A stretch of 64,000 nucleotides of DNA, from assembly GCF_030463565.1 (NCBI RefSeq), contig NC_134649.1:37349044-37413043 (forward strand). The letters run 5' to 3'. This DNA comes from Pelecanus crispus (lineage: Eukaryota > Chordata > Aves > Pelecaniformes > Pelecanidae). Numbering within the stretch: the first letter of the stretch is position 1; the number at the start of each line of letters is the position of its first letter. Position numbers and translations under genes: made by a program. Shown here in pieces: positions 37,111 through 49,093 of the stretch. The notes under the pieces are model-generated. The model had not been told where the DNA came from, searched no databases, and saw only the letters and a list, made by a program, of their open reading frames with translations.

Positions 37111-40100
37111 ATGTATAAACAGACATCACTTGACAGAAACTGGGATGGAGTTGCATGAAACTGTTAATTCAGGGAATGGCACAATGCTTTTTTACCCGGT
37201 GGTGTTTATTTGTTGAAAGAAAGACTCTTTCCAAAGCATTTGCTATCGTGACAGCTGGCTGTGCCGCTCTCTCCCATGGGCCAAACGAAACTGGTTACCC
37301 AGTTTGGCCTCTGCCAGGTTAGGGACATTTCTGGACATGCTGGCACACAGGGGACGGGGTCTTGCAAAGCTGCTGTCGGCGTCCCCAGGTGTTTATTCTA
37401 TGCTCTGTGCCAGCTGGCTTGGAGGATCTTATTTTTCTTATTATTTTTCTTATTATTTTTCATTTCCTGTCTGCATTCACAGTAGCAGACAGGCGTGTCT
37501 GAAGTTTTGTCACCGGCAGTGGCGGTGCGGGATGTGCTGCCAGAGCACCCAGCCCTGCTGTATTGCTGTGGGCCAGGAGCAAACCTGCGTGGTACCCACA
37601 GTTCTCAACATCAAACTCCCCAACTCCTGTAAACAAATGTTTATTTTAAAAAATAATTTTTTCCTGTGTTACAGTAACTTAGAGGCGTTTCCATCCTCAT
37701 CCTGCCACGAGGTGCCACATCTTCACAGCTCCATCCGAGCCAGAGAGGAAGCAGAAGGATGGGCTACAGCAATTTTTTTTTTTTCTCTGCAGCCTGCAGT
37801 AATCGTTAATATTCAGCAGGTCCCTCTGGCAGAAGGTTATCAAAACAACCCTGCTGCCAGCTCTCCCTCTCGAACGGGGCTGTTTCCCCAGGGCCTCCTG
37901 GGAAAATGCTTTTAAATGGCTTTTCAGGATTTCTCAGAATTTCAGAGTTAATTTTCATAGTTGTTAATTTACATTGCACACTTTGAAAAAACAGTGTCAG
38001 TAAATCAGGCTGGCTCTATAGCTCGTGTCGCTATTAATTTGACCAGGATTTAAAGCACATTCTTTATATAACACAAATGAAAGGCTAATATATGTGATTG
38101 AAAAAAAAAAAATTTGATAGGCAAAATATGATTTAGCAGGACCCAGAGGTATGGTGACAGCTCTTTCCTGTGATGAACTGCCTTTCTGCAAGACCTTGGT
38201 ACTGCAAATATTTACATCCGTGCTTAGCTGGAAGCCTGTGAATCCTTCGAGCCCCAGGGAGGAGCTGGCCTTGCTAGGAGGGTATTTCTTTCTGACAGTG
38301 ATGTCCTGCTAGGGTATTTTTTTTTTGCAGGGTAGGATTTTGTATCTGGCTTCTCTGAAAATGGCTGGGGTCAGGCCCCCGTCCCAACTGAGATGCACGG
38401 AAAACGGTCATGTCTCAAATGCCAGCATTTGCAGAGCTTTTCAGGGAAGGTTTCTGGTTCTTTTGCCAATGTGGAAATTAATTCCTATAAATCTGTCTCC
38501 CAACTAACAGAAAATACCCTGCAAACGCCGACAGCTGAGGCACTATATTTAAAATGATAGATGAAGTATTTAACCTTGTTTTTCGCACCAGCTAAAAAAA
38601 AAACAGACTGCATAGAAAGTGTGTTCATAGTTTTATACCAGGTGATAGTGGAGAGCTTGTGTCGCTTAACCCTTGGGACGGTAGAGAGGAACGTGGGCTA
38701 AACCCGGCCCTGGGGGGTGCAGAAAGAGCCCCCGATCCAAATCGCAGTTTCCCCCAGCACCAGGGAATGGGGTCAGCGGCATCTGCCGCAGGCGGGCACG
38801 GCAGAGGGGACAGTGGCATTGGTGCCGAAGCAGCCTCGTATCGCTCTCCAAATCAGGTACAAACCACCACAGGGCGGAAGCGGCATCACTGCAGGACATC
38901 CCGAGGGAGCGGGCAGGCTGGAAAGTCCTGATTGCTGCTAGACTAAACCAGCCACCCTGATACTCTTGGTGCAGGTATGGCAAGGGACACCAAGGACGGA
39001 TCCACCTGGGTGGACATGTCCCGTACCCTGCCAGCACCTGGTCCTGGCATCTGCTGCCTGCCAGCGGGGCAGTCTTGTACAGGTCATCGCAGCGTGTTTC
39101 CTAGTTACCTAACTGTGGGCAATGAATAAAAAGGCCTGGAGCCAAAAAACGTGCTACCTCTTTGTCGCGAAGCTCATTTACAAGCACAGTGAGACTGGGA
39201 CACTCTGCGGTCAGCTGCGGGCCAGCTCTTGGCAGCGAACAGAAAAGGTCTGTAGGGAGGCATTTACGGGGATGCGGGTCTGTGAGCTCCCGGCGAAGGA
39301 TGAAATTGTGTTTCCCGACCGCAGCTGTGTTTGCTAGCTGCGCTGCGGAGTCTGGGTCCTAATCCCGCGGGCCCCCCGCCCAGCTGCTGGGGTTTATGGC
39401 GGTGCCAGCAGAGGGTGCCCTGATAATGTTTAATGCGTGCACGGCCCCGCATCGCGGGCTGGCGGGACACCCTTGCAGGAAGGAGAAACCTGCATTATCC
39501 CGGGCAAAGGGCCGACAGAGGTTGTGGAAATATTTTTCATAACCCATAGGCGGAGGGGGGAAAAAAAAAAAAAAAAGTGAATTTTCTATTTGCTTTCCTT
39601 TTTGAATAAAATCAGGGAAAAGATGACCGCTGTCTGCACCTTCTGCTCTCCATCTCCTTGGCTTGCTCGGCGGAGAAAAGCCCCACCGGGGACCACTGGG
39701 CACTGTGATACAGGGAGGTTGAAAACGAGCTCCCCGTGGGTGCCATGTGAGCACCGCCCAGGGAGCCCCTGCTCTGCTCTTGGGCCTTTCCCGCGGCAGA
39801 TGCTCCATCAGTGAGTGGCCAAGTCCAGCCTGGGGCACCAAGCTGCTCCCCGCGATCCCTCCGGATGCCGAGGGAGCCAAGAAGCAGCCAGGCTTGGACC
39901 AACTGCTGGTTTCGGCAGTCCCACACCAGTAGGCTCTTCGATTTTTCTACCTTTGATATTGCTATCAGTGCTACTGGCTATGCTGTGCAATAGCACAGCA
40001 CAGCCTTTCTTGGGGCTGCAGCTCAATTGCTTGCTGCACGTCTGTATGTGGCCACACAGCTGTACATGTGCACATCTGTATGTCCAGACACAGGAATGCA

Positions 40101-43100
40101 CACAGGTCCCAGCCCAAACCCCATCAGTGGCAGCTTTGGCACCTGCTTCTGTTTGCCCGTCGCCTATGTGACGGGGAAACAGTGGGAGCTTTGGAGGGTT
40201 TTCAGGCTTGAATTGCTTGTGTTTGGGTGTATTTGCGCACAGTTAAACTTTCAGGAAAGCAAAGCAAATGTGGATGTTAAACCCAAACGAGAGAGGCTGG
40301 GCTGCACATGGGTATTGCCATGCCAAAGGGCTTCAGAGCCGGGGACACTTGCCCTGATGCAGAGAGGGGACAGTCCCTGGTCCTGCTGGCCCCTACCCTT
40401 CTGTGCAGTTCAATAAACAGCACATCCCGGCATGTTTGTCTGATTGATGGTGGTTTAAATATCATTTCTTAATGTTCCCCTAGTGCCACATGTTCAACCA
40501 CAGCGCGTGCTGGTTTGGTCTGTGTTTGGGGATATACAGATCCCGAACGAACAAGCCGCGTAGGTCCCTGTGGGGTTTTGTACCAGCTCTCCTGTGTCCT
40601 CATGGCTGCCAGTACCTAAAACAAGGCAACTGGAGGCACGTAGAGCCTTGCCCAGGGCCTAAGGGTCTCTTGCCCTGTGGCACATGCAGAGACATGTCAG
40701 GGCCCTCAGGGGTTAGTGGGGGAGCAGTGCCAAGGCCAGGAAGGGGACACCAGCCCTGTTCAGATGAGACGAAGGTGCCGCTGAGTCGAAGGTACAGATG
40801 GACAAACCTAGCCAGCGGAGATGATGGAGGTTATGGAGAAATGGCAGTCCTGCCTCAGGCTGCTGCTCTGGGTTCCTGGGGGTTTCCCTGCCCAGTGACT
40901 CGCTCCCCCAGGGCAGCAAAGCCGTATTCATGTGGGTTTCTGCAGGGCGAGGGGCAGCCCTGGCTCCATCCCTGGTGCAGGGCAGCGGGGACCTGCTGTG
41001 GGGCTGGGGAGGGGGGGTGTCTGTGGGGCTGCGGAGACCTCAGGTCTGTGGGAAGTGAGGGTGCATCCAGCACCCTGCATTGGAGAAGGGCTTCCCAAGG
41101 ACTCAGACTTGAGGGATCTCAGCACTTTTTGTTCAGCCGCACCCTGTCTGCTTTGTGTTCTCACCTGGCCAGGGCTGCTGTGGAGGAAACAGTTTTCGGC
41201 TTCTGAAGAGCCTCTTTGTTTCTCTCTCTCTGCGCCATGATCTGAGACCTGGCTTGCATGAGACAAAGTCTCTCCAGGCCATTTCAGATTCCCAGTGTAA
41301 AACTCCTGTTTGATCATAAATAAAGCTCAAGGAGCCTCATTCATCTAAAGAGAAACTTTGTTCCGGCTGCAGAATACATCGAGGCTCCTGCAGGCTGGAA
41401 CAATTGAAAAACCCCTTTGCCATTGGCACAACTGGGTAATGATTCCACAGTGGGGAAAAATCTAGAGAAGACATAAACTGTTAAACATTTTAGGATGTAT
41501 ATACAATATTGTCTAATGAATGTATGGAATATACACAGGAATATCTATAGAGACCAACTGTGCTGACTGTACGAGCTTTGGACATCTCCCAGTCCCTATC
41601 AAACATTATGAACCAAGAGCGGATGCCGTCTGTCTGCTTTGAGTCCCACAAAAGTGTGTCCCAGCTCTTCACGGAGAGGCATCATTTTGCATTAAGATGT
41701 CTCTCTGCTGGTCAAATGCTCAGCACCCCTGCAATAGCATCTCCAGACCAAGAGCTGCTAACATCATGCCTGCGGCTGCAGCCGCTGCAGCAGCTATTCT
41801 CTGGCCACGTCTCTTATCTTCAGATGCTGGGTAAAGGATTATATTCCATGTCACATATAAGCTTTTTCAGTAAAACTTAGTCATATTTCTGTATTTTTCA
41901 TGATTGAATGTATCTTTTATTGCTTTTCTGGAGCGTGATTTATTCCTTTGTGCATTGCTTCTTTCTGAAAGCCAAAAGAGAGTAGGGACTTATGTAGGAC
42001 TGGGATGTGAGGCTAGAGACTTAGACTGATTTCAGCCTTCACATGGACCATTGCTGCTGTCAGCCAGACAGTGGCATTTCTATAAAAATCCCAATGTAAA
42101 TATTTGTTCTAAATCAGGCTCTTTCCTTTTGCCTTGGCTGGAGTATAACCAAGGGAGCTTATGAAATGCTCTATCGTTTCAAGATTAATTGCTATTGAAA
42201 GTCAGGGTGTTTGTTGTCCGCCCTGCACGCCTTCCCCTGGGGATAATCTCCTCTTTATTTAGTTTCTTTTCTCAAATTCTTTCTCCCCAGACAGTGAGTT
42301 TTGCAAAGGCTGAACTATTTTCCTCCACTAAAAAGGGTATCTCATTTGCTAGCCCTCCCTGCCCCACCAGACAACAAACTGGGGGGCATTGATGAAGGGA
42401 GACGAGTATTTGCCTCCGCTAACAGTTGGATTATTCCTACTTTTCAGATGCCATCTGTGTGACAGGGTTTAGTTTGCACTAAATACAGCCTGTGGGTTGA
42501 GCTGAGAAAACAGATTGCTGCACCACTATGTTAAATAATCATCATTAAAGTCTGGTTCATTGGAGAACTTCAGGCTGCCATGGAGGTTTTTTTGCAGGGG
42601 GCGATGCAGCTTACTTCCACACCAGGATGCTGAAACCAGATTTTGATTTAAGTTTTGCTCATGCTATCCGTTGGCAGCACTGTCACCTGGGATCCGCAGG
42701 ACTTCTCACCAGTGGTTTGCAGGCAGGGTAATGGCAGCTGGCAGGCAGGCAGGGGTGGGAACCACCAGCCCTCTGTTCCTGTTGCTCCCTGGCTGGGTTA
42801 GTGCAGAAAAGGGGCTCTCACTGCCTGTCCCTCTGTCTTTTCTTTCTGTCTTTCCCCAAGCCCTCAGTGCTGTGAGCAGTTCCAAACCCAGACTGAGCAA
42901 ATACTCTTTGTTAGCAACATTTTACATTGCAAATCACCAGGCACAGACCTGCGTCCCACTGGTTGTGGCTCTGAAGCATCCACACACACGCGTGATGCAG
43001 AAAGGTCCTTTTAATCACTCTTCCCCTGCAGAGGGGTGGCAGAACTCCAGAGCCCACGTGAACGCATGAAGATCCCTGCCCTTCAGCCCTTACAGATAAG

Positions 43101-43178
43101 CAGACAAAAGTATTTTATCCTTGCAGTAGCATTTTAGATTTGGGATCAGTACATGTCTAGTGTGCTGCTTCTAGCTGA
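37111..43178. other. Intergenic DNA between FLNB and DNASE1L3, right part
   Basis: Six kilobases without a supportable gene. GC-rich patches (38650-39500, 39600-39930, 40500-41200) produce long spurious ORFs on both strands. An A-run lies at about 39562-39576. No mobile element recognised. Confidence 0.6.
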
Positions 43179-43184
43179 TTTATT
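43179..43184 (-). promoter_or_regulatory. DNASE1L3 polyadenylation signal candidate
   Basis: AATAAA on the minus strand about 200 nt after the stop codon. It would give a 3' UTR of about 220 nt. Confidence 0.5.
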
Positions 43185-43382
43185 TTTGCATACAATCAGG
43201 AAAATAGCCTGAAGTTTTAATTCACCTTCTTACCCAAAATATCTGAACTTCAACAAAATATTTGCGCGGGTTTTTTTTCCACTAAATATTGCACTTGCTA
43301 CGAGTATATCTACACTAGTCTTCTACAAGATCTGTTGGCATCCGTGTATTTCCACACCACATGAGAGGACTCAACATGCTCA

Positions 43383-43508
43383 TCAGCTCGAGCGGCGGCT
43401 GTTTCTTGGTGTCCTCTTCTTTGAAAACTGCGATTTCAGCCAGTTGAAGAAGCCGCCTTTTGCTTTTACCTCAAATTCTACAGGGAAGTGATCGCTCACC
43501 CCCAATGC
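43383..43508 (-). CDS. DNASE1L3: DNASE1L3 coding exon 8 with stop
   Basis: 126 nt after GTCTTGCAG, ending TGA at 43385-43383. It encodes ALGVSDHFPVEFEV with the catalytic Asp-His, then the basic tail with FSKKRTPRNSRRSS. Confidence 0.95.
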   Translation of the reverse strand, partial: ALGVSDHFPVEFEVKAKGGFFNWLKSQFSKKRTPRNSRRSS

Positions 43509-46500
43509 CTGCAAGACAACGGCACAGAGGGGTTGGGAGCCGGCCACCCATGCTCTTTCCAAACCCTGTCCCAGGAGGTTTCACCGTGGTGGCAGGGAGG
43601 TGGGTGTGCGATGGTGGGTGTGGGGAGGTGCAATGCAAGCATTGCATCACTTCGGGAGGATGCAACAGTTTTATGGACAAAGCCATGTTCAAAAATGCCT
43701 GGATACCATTGGCTTTGCACTCCTGCATTAGCCCTTGCCACACTGCTGCAGAGGCCATGCTGTGCCTACCTGCTCCTCGGTCATCTGAAAGTCCTTCTGG
43801 AAATCAAAAATGTTGACAGAGTGTGGCACGACAGCGTGGATGAGCTTCTGCCCGCTGACCACGATCCTGCAAGGAGCAAGAGACTAGGGTGCTGTTACAG
43901 GGTGCCCAACCAGCGGTGGCCATGCTGCACCGAGCCAGTGGCCTTGATGGAGTCACAGCTACATATGGTTTGTCCTTTCCCATGGGCTGCCTACTTAGAG
44001 ATGCCAGCATGTGCTTTCGGCTGAGTTTGGCTGATTGCTTTCCTTGGGACTGAGACACCTAAATACCTTGGCATGTGTTGGCCTTGGAAGCCAATGTTAA
44101 ATGACTTGTATCTAAACCCACCCCAACAGTACTGCAAAGCTCAAAGCTGTACTTTGGATACAAAAATCATAGGACACCAATGACTGGAGTCTCAGTGAAG
44201 TCCTGCTTTGATCCAGAAGCTCGTTCTGCAAGACGTTTAAGTCTTGGCTTACTCTGGGCTTTAATAAGCTGATGTATTTATTGTCCCTGCTGAGGGAGCT
44301 GCAGATAGCAGCAGGACTTGCCATGTGCCAGGGGAAGGCAAGGCATCCCACCTCCTGCTCAGAACCGGATTTTGCATTTGTTAATCCAAATTACAAATGC
44401 AAGAGCAAAAACCATGGCACAAAGCCAGCACGGAGAGGCAGCGGCGTCTTCTGCCTGGGTGTCTGCAGGGCTCTGCAGATGAGAAGTGGTGTAATTGCCT
44501 GTCATTTGTCTCCACCTAAGCCACAGCAATGGCTGGTTCTTGCATGACAACTTTCCCTTTCTGCAAAACTGCTTGCCAAGAAGCCTGTGAAGTGCTTTGT
44601 GCTCCTGACTAGAAGTATTCAGATCTCATTTCTCCCGGACACTGTTTTATCTTTGAAGGTCTCATATACTTTTTCTTTATCCGACAGTCACTGACACCTT
44701 TCCATATACTTTTTTTTCCTCAGAAAATTGTAAACAGGGAACGGTTTGACAGGGAACTCTTTACCTGTCATATGGGCAGCTTGTGCTTTTCTTCACCGTA
44801 GTGTCATTTTTGTCACCAATTAGCCAGACAAATTCAGAGTAAGTCCTCAGCCGGATGTTCTTCCACTGCTTTTGGGGAACATAGCTACAACCAGCATTAA
44901 AGTCCCCCATGAAGACGAAGTTCTGGAAGGTAGGAGGGTTTTCAAAAGTAATCATGATGACAGCTCTTCAGAAGAAGACTGGCAAGGACTTTTAGGGTCA
45001 ACAGATGCTCCCAATAGCCCATAGAGCTCAAATAGCAAGCGCTCATTGAGTGCAGTGGGGCTTCTCCTTTCTGCTGGGTGCACCACCAAGACATGCTGAT
45101 AAAACAGCAGTTTTATTGGGAGATCAAGTTTGCCAATGAAAATGTGGAGAGCTCGATGAAAATACATCAAAGAGATACTCAAAATCTGGGGCTTGTTATC
45201 AACAGTTTTAAGGTTGTCAGGCTGTGAATAGTGAGTAGCGTGCCAGGTGACTCGGCACCAAAGCTGCTGTTAGTAACATAGATGTGTCAACTAACCTCAG
45301 TTTTCCAGCGCTGTTTTATGTCTAAATACACATCATAGAGCTCATCAATCTCCCGTACTGCTGTGTCCGGTGTGGTGTGCAGAGGGATGATAGCAAACTC
45401 TTTGACAGCTTAAAAACAAGGCAAAAGAATAGGAAAAAAATGTAATGGTTAAACACATGCCGAATTACAAAGAAACAGAGATTGACTTGGAAGCAAGAAC
45501 GTTTTTCTGAAGAAGAAACAGCTTCTGTTCTGGCTGTGGGTCAGAGGTGTTTGCTGTGTAATTGCACAGTGCTTCCCATCAGCTGCCCAGCCGATGCTAA
45601 GCTGTGAGGTGGTGAGGTGCTATGGCAGGGCAAGGCAAACCCTGCTCTGACAGCCATGGCGAGAGCTGCTCGTGGGGCCGTGCCAGCGGCATGGAGCACA
45701 TCCACTAAACCACTGCTCGTGGTGGCAGCAGAGGCTTTCCTGGGGCTGCCGGCTGTGGCGTGCACTGAGCTGCGGGCGATGCCGGGGGCAGCAGCCCCAA
45801 AGGAAAATGTTGCTCTTGTAAGGAAATGCAGCGTGGGGTCAGGATGCGGCCCCGGCACGCGCCAGCACCGCCTTGCTCTGTGAGACTTGCCAGTGGCAGA
45901 ACAATTTGTTTCTGAAACATCTCACCGGTTTTTGGAGACTGGAACCAGATGGCAAAGGGCTCTCTGGAGAAGACATCCTCGTCCCCAAGCTGGGTGTCAG
46001 GGTACTGGTAGGTTTGTTTCACCCATACCAGATGTTGCCTGCAGCAGAATAAATAGGCCAGGGGATGTCATGCTCATGGCTTGCCAGGATGTGTCTAACA
46101 CTGACTCCGTGCTCTGACCTGGACCCTGGGCCACGGTCCCAGACGGATACAGCCAGGCTGGTGGCTGTGCCTGGGACAATCCCCACACCCAGGCACAGCC
46201 CATCCCTCCTGCACAGCCTGCACTTCTCCAGCTCCCTTGGAGCAAAGCCGTCACCACCATGTCCAGCCTGCCTCTACAGGGCTGCGATGTGGGAGGGCAG
46301 AGTAAGGGGCTGGCTTGTTGGTGAGGGGAGCTCGCTTACCTGTAGATGAAGGCGTACTGCTCCTTGTAGCTCTTCCTTCCCAGCCTCTCACTGACCATGC
46401 AGCTGTATTCCTCCTTCGGCCCCTTCAGCTGACTGGAAGGAAAGTGGTGCTCCTGAGTTTATTTCTGCATTCACAAGGGGCTGAGGAGGAGATAATTTTG

Positions 46501-48996
46501 CCCATGCCCAAGGGTATGGGACATTGCCTGCCTGACCGCAGACACAGGTGGTAGAGACAAACCCTTCGCAGGACCTGTGGTCTGGACCTGTGCTCCATGG
46601 CTGGCTCTTTCACTCTACCCCCTCCCTGCTTATTGCAGCCTCTGTCTCTCTTTCAGCTGGGTCCCTCATCCAGCCAGGTGTACGCTGCTCTTTCCTCTGG
46701 CCTGGCAGTCCAGGCAGGCAATCCCCAATCTAAAGCAATTCCTAACCCTGCAGAAAGGCAGCTGCCCTGCCGCAGCCTGGTACTAGCCAGGCGAGGGCCT
46801 GTCCCCCACTTCTGTCTTCCTTTGAGAATTAATCTTCAACAAATTGAATCTAACTTGGTTATTTTGATTTAAAAATACATGTCCTACAGTGGTCTGGAGC
46901 TGGCTTTGCTCCTGGCCTGCAGCAAGGCTGCCCGAGCCTGGTCCCTCCTCGACAGCTGGGACAGAGTCCAGACCCTGAGCTTTCGGCTCAGGAAGGTGGT
47001 GCTGAGCAGAGCACGGGCTCTTGCCAAGCATCTTTCCCAACATTTGCCTACTTGCCCATGGCCACCCTACCTGGTGAGCTTCTCCACCAGGAGAGGACAA
47101 ACTCGGTTCTTGTTCTCCTTTATTTCCATCAGCAACATGATATCACAGCGAGAAATGATCTGCAAGGGGAAGGAGCAGAAGCAGGTTTGCACCCAGTGGG
47201 TTTTGAAGGATTAGGAAGAGGTTAGACAGAAGTGGTTACTGGTGCGGGGAAGTCCTTTGTGGAAGAAGCAGTGCCCAGCCTGGGGTCATGGGAGGGGGGC
47301 AGTGGCCAGAGCGAAGCCCTTCTGCTTTCAGGGCTGCCTCACGCCTGCACACGAGCTGGGAGAGGGAACTCGAGAGCAGAGCGGGTTTGGGTTTGTTGAA
47401 AAGCTTTTGCACCTGCCCCTGAGGAGGAAGTGTGGAGGGAAGGGGCAGCAAGAGCGGCTGCTGCAAGCCTGCTCTCCCGCCACTGCTGGGGTGCTGCCCC
47501 TGCTCCCCCCCCCCCCAGCTGGTCACGCTTTTCTCTCCTCCCTGCCCCTTGCCACACAGGTTTTCTTCTCTGCTTCGGACCGGTGCTGCGCACAAACATC
47601 CCAACTCACTGGGTGCCCAGATAGATGTGGCAGGAGGATTTGGGGAGCATGGAGGAGAGCCTGTTTGCATCTAGCATTGATCCACTGCAACGGTTTCCAT
47701 CCTTTTTCTGGTGTATATACCCCTAAGGTCCTATCGCTCTTCCATGCCTTCTGAAAGCTATGTGTGCTGTCAACATTCGCCTGTCACAGCCACCTCTTGC
47801 AGACCTCTCTGAAATAGCCTGTAAAGCCCAAAGCGACCCCCGGTCTGAAAACAGGGTCCCGGCACCTGTGGGCTGCAGCGCTGCAGAGGAGCCGCAGGGT
47901 GCTGGGGAGCTGGGGGAGGCTGCCCCAGCCTGGCTCAGCTCCCATGGCCGGTGCTGGGATTCCCCATGGGAAAGCCTGGCTCACCCCACAGCCCGGCATG
48001 CTCAGGGGCTTCCTGCTGCCCCCAGTTTTGTCACTCTTCAAACTTTGCAGGTGATATTCATGGGAAAAAAGCCCCTTTATGCCCCCCCCTGAAACTTGTA
48101 AGAAATTAATATATTGCCCATAGTTTAGTACATATTGCCCATAGGAAGAACGATCCAGAAATGCAAACCCCAACAAACCTCTCTCCTCCAGCTGTTTGCA
48201 ACGAAAGGATTAAAGCCCAACTAAATGGTGGCGGTCCTCGCTGCTGCCATTCGGCACATGCAGCCATCCCGCTAACACCGAGCACCACATCCTCCATTAC
48301 TGTGGCATCTCGGAGGGGACTTGCAAAAGCTGTAAGTCAAAAACATGGTTCTTTTAAAAAGCTGAGTTATCTTCAGCTGCTGCAGAGTAAGCCTGATGGT
48401 GAGGGTTTATTTACATAAATTAGCAATCAGGCTTTTCAATTTTGTAACACACTCTAATATGATACTCTTTGCTGTCCTGAGAATACGTTTAATTAGACAA
48501 GAATATTTCAGAATACTTAGCCCATAAGTAAGGTAAATAATGTATCACAAAACAAAGCTCTGTGGATTCAAAGTGAAAATTATTTTTACCGTGCACAGAG
48601 GTTTTCCTCCTTTACTAACTCCACTTCCAAAGGAAACAGTAAATGTTGTTTCTGTTATATTCCCATGTGGGCTAAAATATCAGCAAACACCCCACTCAAC
48701 CACAGGCTGATTTTTACTTTAAGAGTATAAAATGATTTAAATTATTAACTCTTTTTTTTTTTTACTTGAAATTCAACTGTGAAAAATAAATAAAGTGCAA
48801 GATTATGGAGCTAAGAAATCCTCAGACAGCTCAATGTCTGTCTCATCCAGGCAAACGAACGTACCTTTACCACAGCATCAACGACTTCAGGTCTGGCTAT
48901 TTTTGTTTCTCCAAAAGACCTCACATTGAAGGAGCAGATTTTTAGGCTTAGAGTTGGGTTGAAATTGAAGAGCAAAAGCAAGATGAAGAGCAACAT
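43383..48996 (-). CDS. DNASE1L3: Deoxyribonuclease gamma (DNase1-like 3), complete, 8 coding exons
   Basis: Secreted Ca2+/Mg2+-dependent endonuclease that cleaves chromatin DNA from dead cells and in extracellular particles. Eight minus-strand exons join to 306 residues; the human protein is 305. A 17-residue hydrophobic signal peptide (MLLFILLLLFNFNPTLS) precedes LKICSFNVRSFG. DNase I-family active-site elements are all present: LMEIK (Glu), IIPLHTTP (His), GDFNAG (Asp, Asn), CPYDR (Asp) and SDHFPV (Asp-His). GCSYV and CPYDR carry the conserved disulfide cysteines. The C-terminus is a basic tail, a DNASE1L3 feature absent from DNASE1. An upstream in-frame TTG at 49014 is not a likely start; the first ATG is at 48996. 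The gene is convergent with FLNB. Confidence 0.96.
43770..43866 (-). CDS. DNASE1L3: DNASE1L3 coding exon 7
   Basis: 97 nt, acceptor CTCCTTGCAG, donor GTAGGC. It encodes IVVSGQKLIHAVVPHSVNIF and DFQKDFQMTEEQ. Confidence 0.94.
44765..44922 (-). CDS. DNASE1L3: DNASE1L3 coding exon 6
   Basis: 158 nt, acceptor CCTTCCAG, donor GTAAAG. It encodes NFVFMGDFNAGCSYVPQKQW, then FVWLIGDKNDTTVKKSTSCP. It holds the metal/phosphate-binding GDFN and an NDT glycosylation sequon. Confidence 0.96.
45296..45408 (-). CDS. DNASE1L3: DNASE1L3 coding exon 5
   Basis: 113 nt, acceptor TTTTTAAG, donor GTTAGT. It encodes AVKEFAIIPLHTTPDTAVRE with the catalytic His, then IDELYDVYLDIKQRWKTE. Confidence 0.94.
45926..46038 (-). 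CDS. DNASE1L3: DNASE1L3 coding exon 4
   Basis: 113 nt, acceptor CTGCTGCAG, donor GTGAGA. It encodes QHLVWVKQTYQYPDTQLGDE and DVFSREPFAIWFQSPKT. Confidence 0.95.
46340..46432 (-). CDS. DNASE1L3: DNASE1L3 coding exon 3
   Basis: 93 nt, acceptor CCTTCCAG, donor GTAAGC. It encodes QLKGPKEEYSCMVSERLGRK and SYKEQYAFIY. Confidence 0.94.
47071..47159 (-). CDS. DNASE1L3: DNASE1L3 coding exon 2
   Basis: 89 nt, acceptor CCTTGCAG, donor GTAGGG. It encodes IISRCDIMLLMEIKENKNRV and CPLLVEKLT. The catalytic Glu is in LMEIK. Confidence 0.95.
47160..48864 (-). other. DNASE1L3 intron 1, nothing else recognised
   Basis: 1.7 kb, GC-rich in 47230-48060, with a C10 run near 47506-47516. The other introns (43509-43769, 43867-44764, 44923-45295, 45409-45925, 46039-46339, 46433-47070) also show no further feature. 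Confidence 0.7.
48865..48996 (-). CDS. DNASE1L3: DNASE1L3 coding exon 1: signal peptide and N-terminus
   Basis: ATG at 48996-48994, donor GTACGT after VVDAVVK. It encodes the signal peptide and KICSFNVRSFGETK, the first beta strand with the conserved Asn. The frame is open a few codons upstream (TTG 49014), but there is no ATG there. Confidence 0.93.
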
Positions 48997-49035
48997 TTTC
49001 AGGGACTTGGACAAAATGAGTCGCTGCGAGTCTGG

Positions 49036-49049
49036 CTATAAATATATAT
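49036..49049 (-). promoter_or_regulatory. Possible DNASE1L3 TATA-like element
   Basis: Minus-strand TATATATTTATAG, about 40-50 nt upstream of the ATG. If used, the 5' UTR would be under 25 nt, so a more distal promoter is also possible. Confidence 0.25.
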
Positions 49050-49093
49050 GTGTGTGCGTGCGTATGTGTGTGCGTGCGTATGTGTGTTTGTGC
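49048..49093 (+). repeat. 16-bp tandem repeat (ATGTGTGTGCGTGCGT), 2.8 copies
   Basis: Units at 49048-49063 and 49064-49079, then a degenerate third ending near 49093. Alternating purine-pyrimidine with two CpGs per unit. Confidence 0.85.

Noticed and set aside
40490..41206. 238-codon plus-strand ORF in the intergenic region
   Set aside because: GC-rich low-complexity composition, no recognisable domain, overlapping long ORFs on the other strand, and no splice or promoter context.
48997..49014. Alternative DNASE1L3 start at an upstream TTG
   Set aside because: TTG is not expected as a start in a vertebrate gene. ATG at 48996 gives a normal 17-residue signal peptide.
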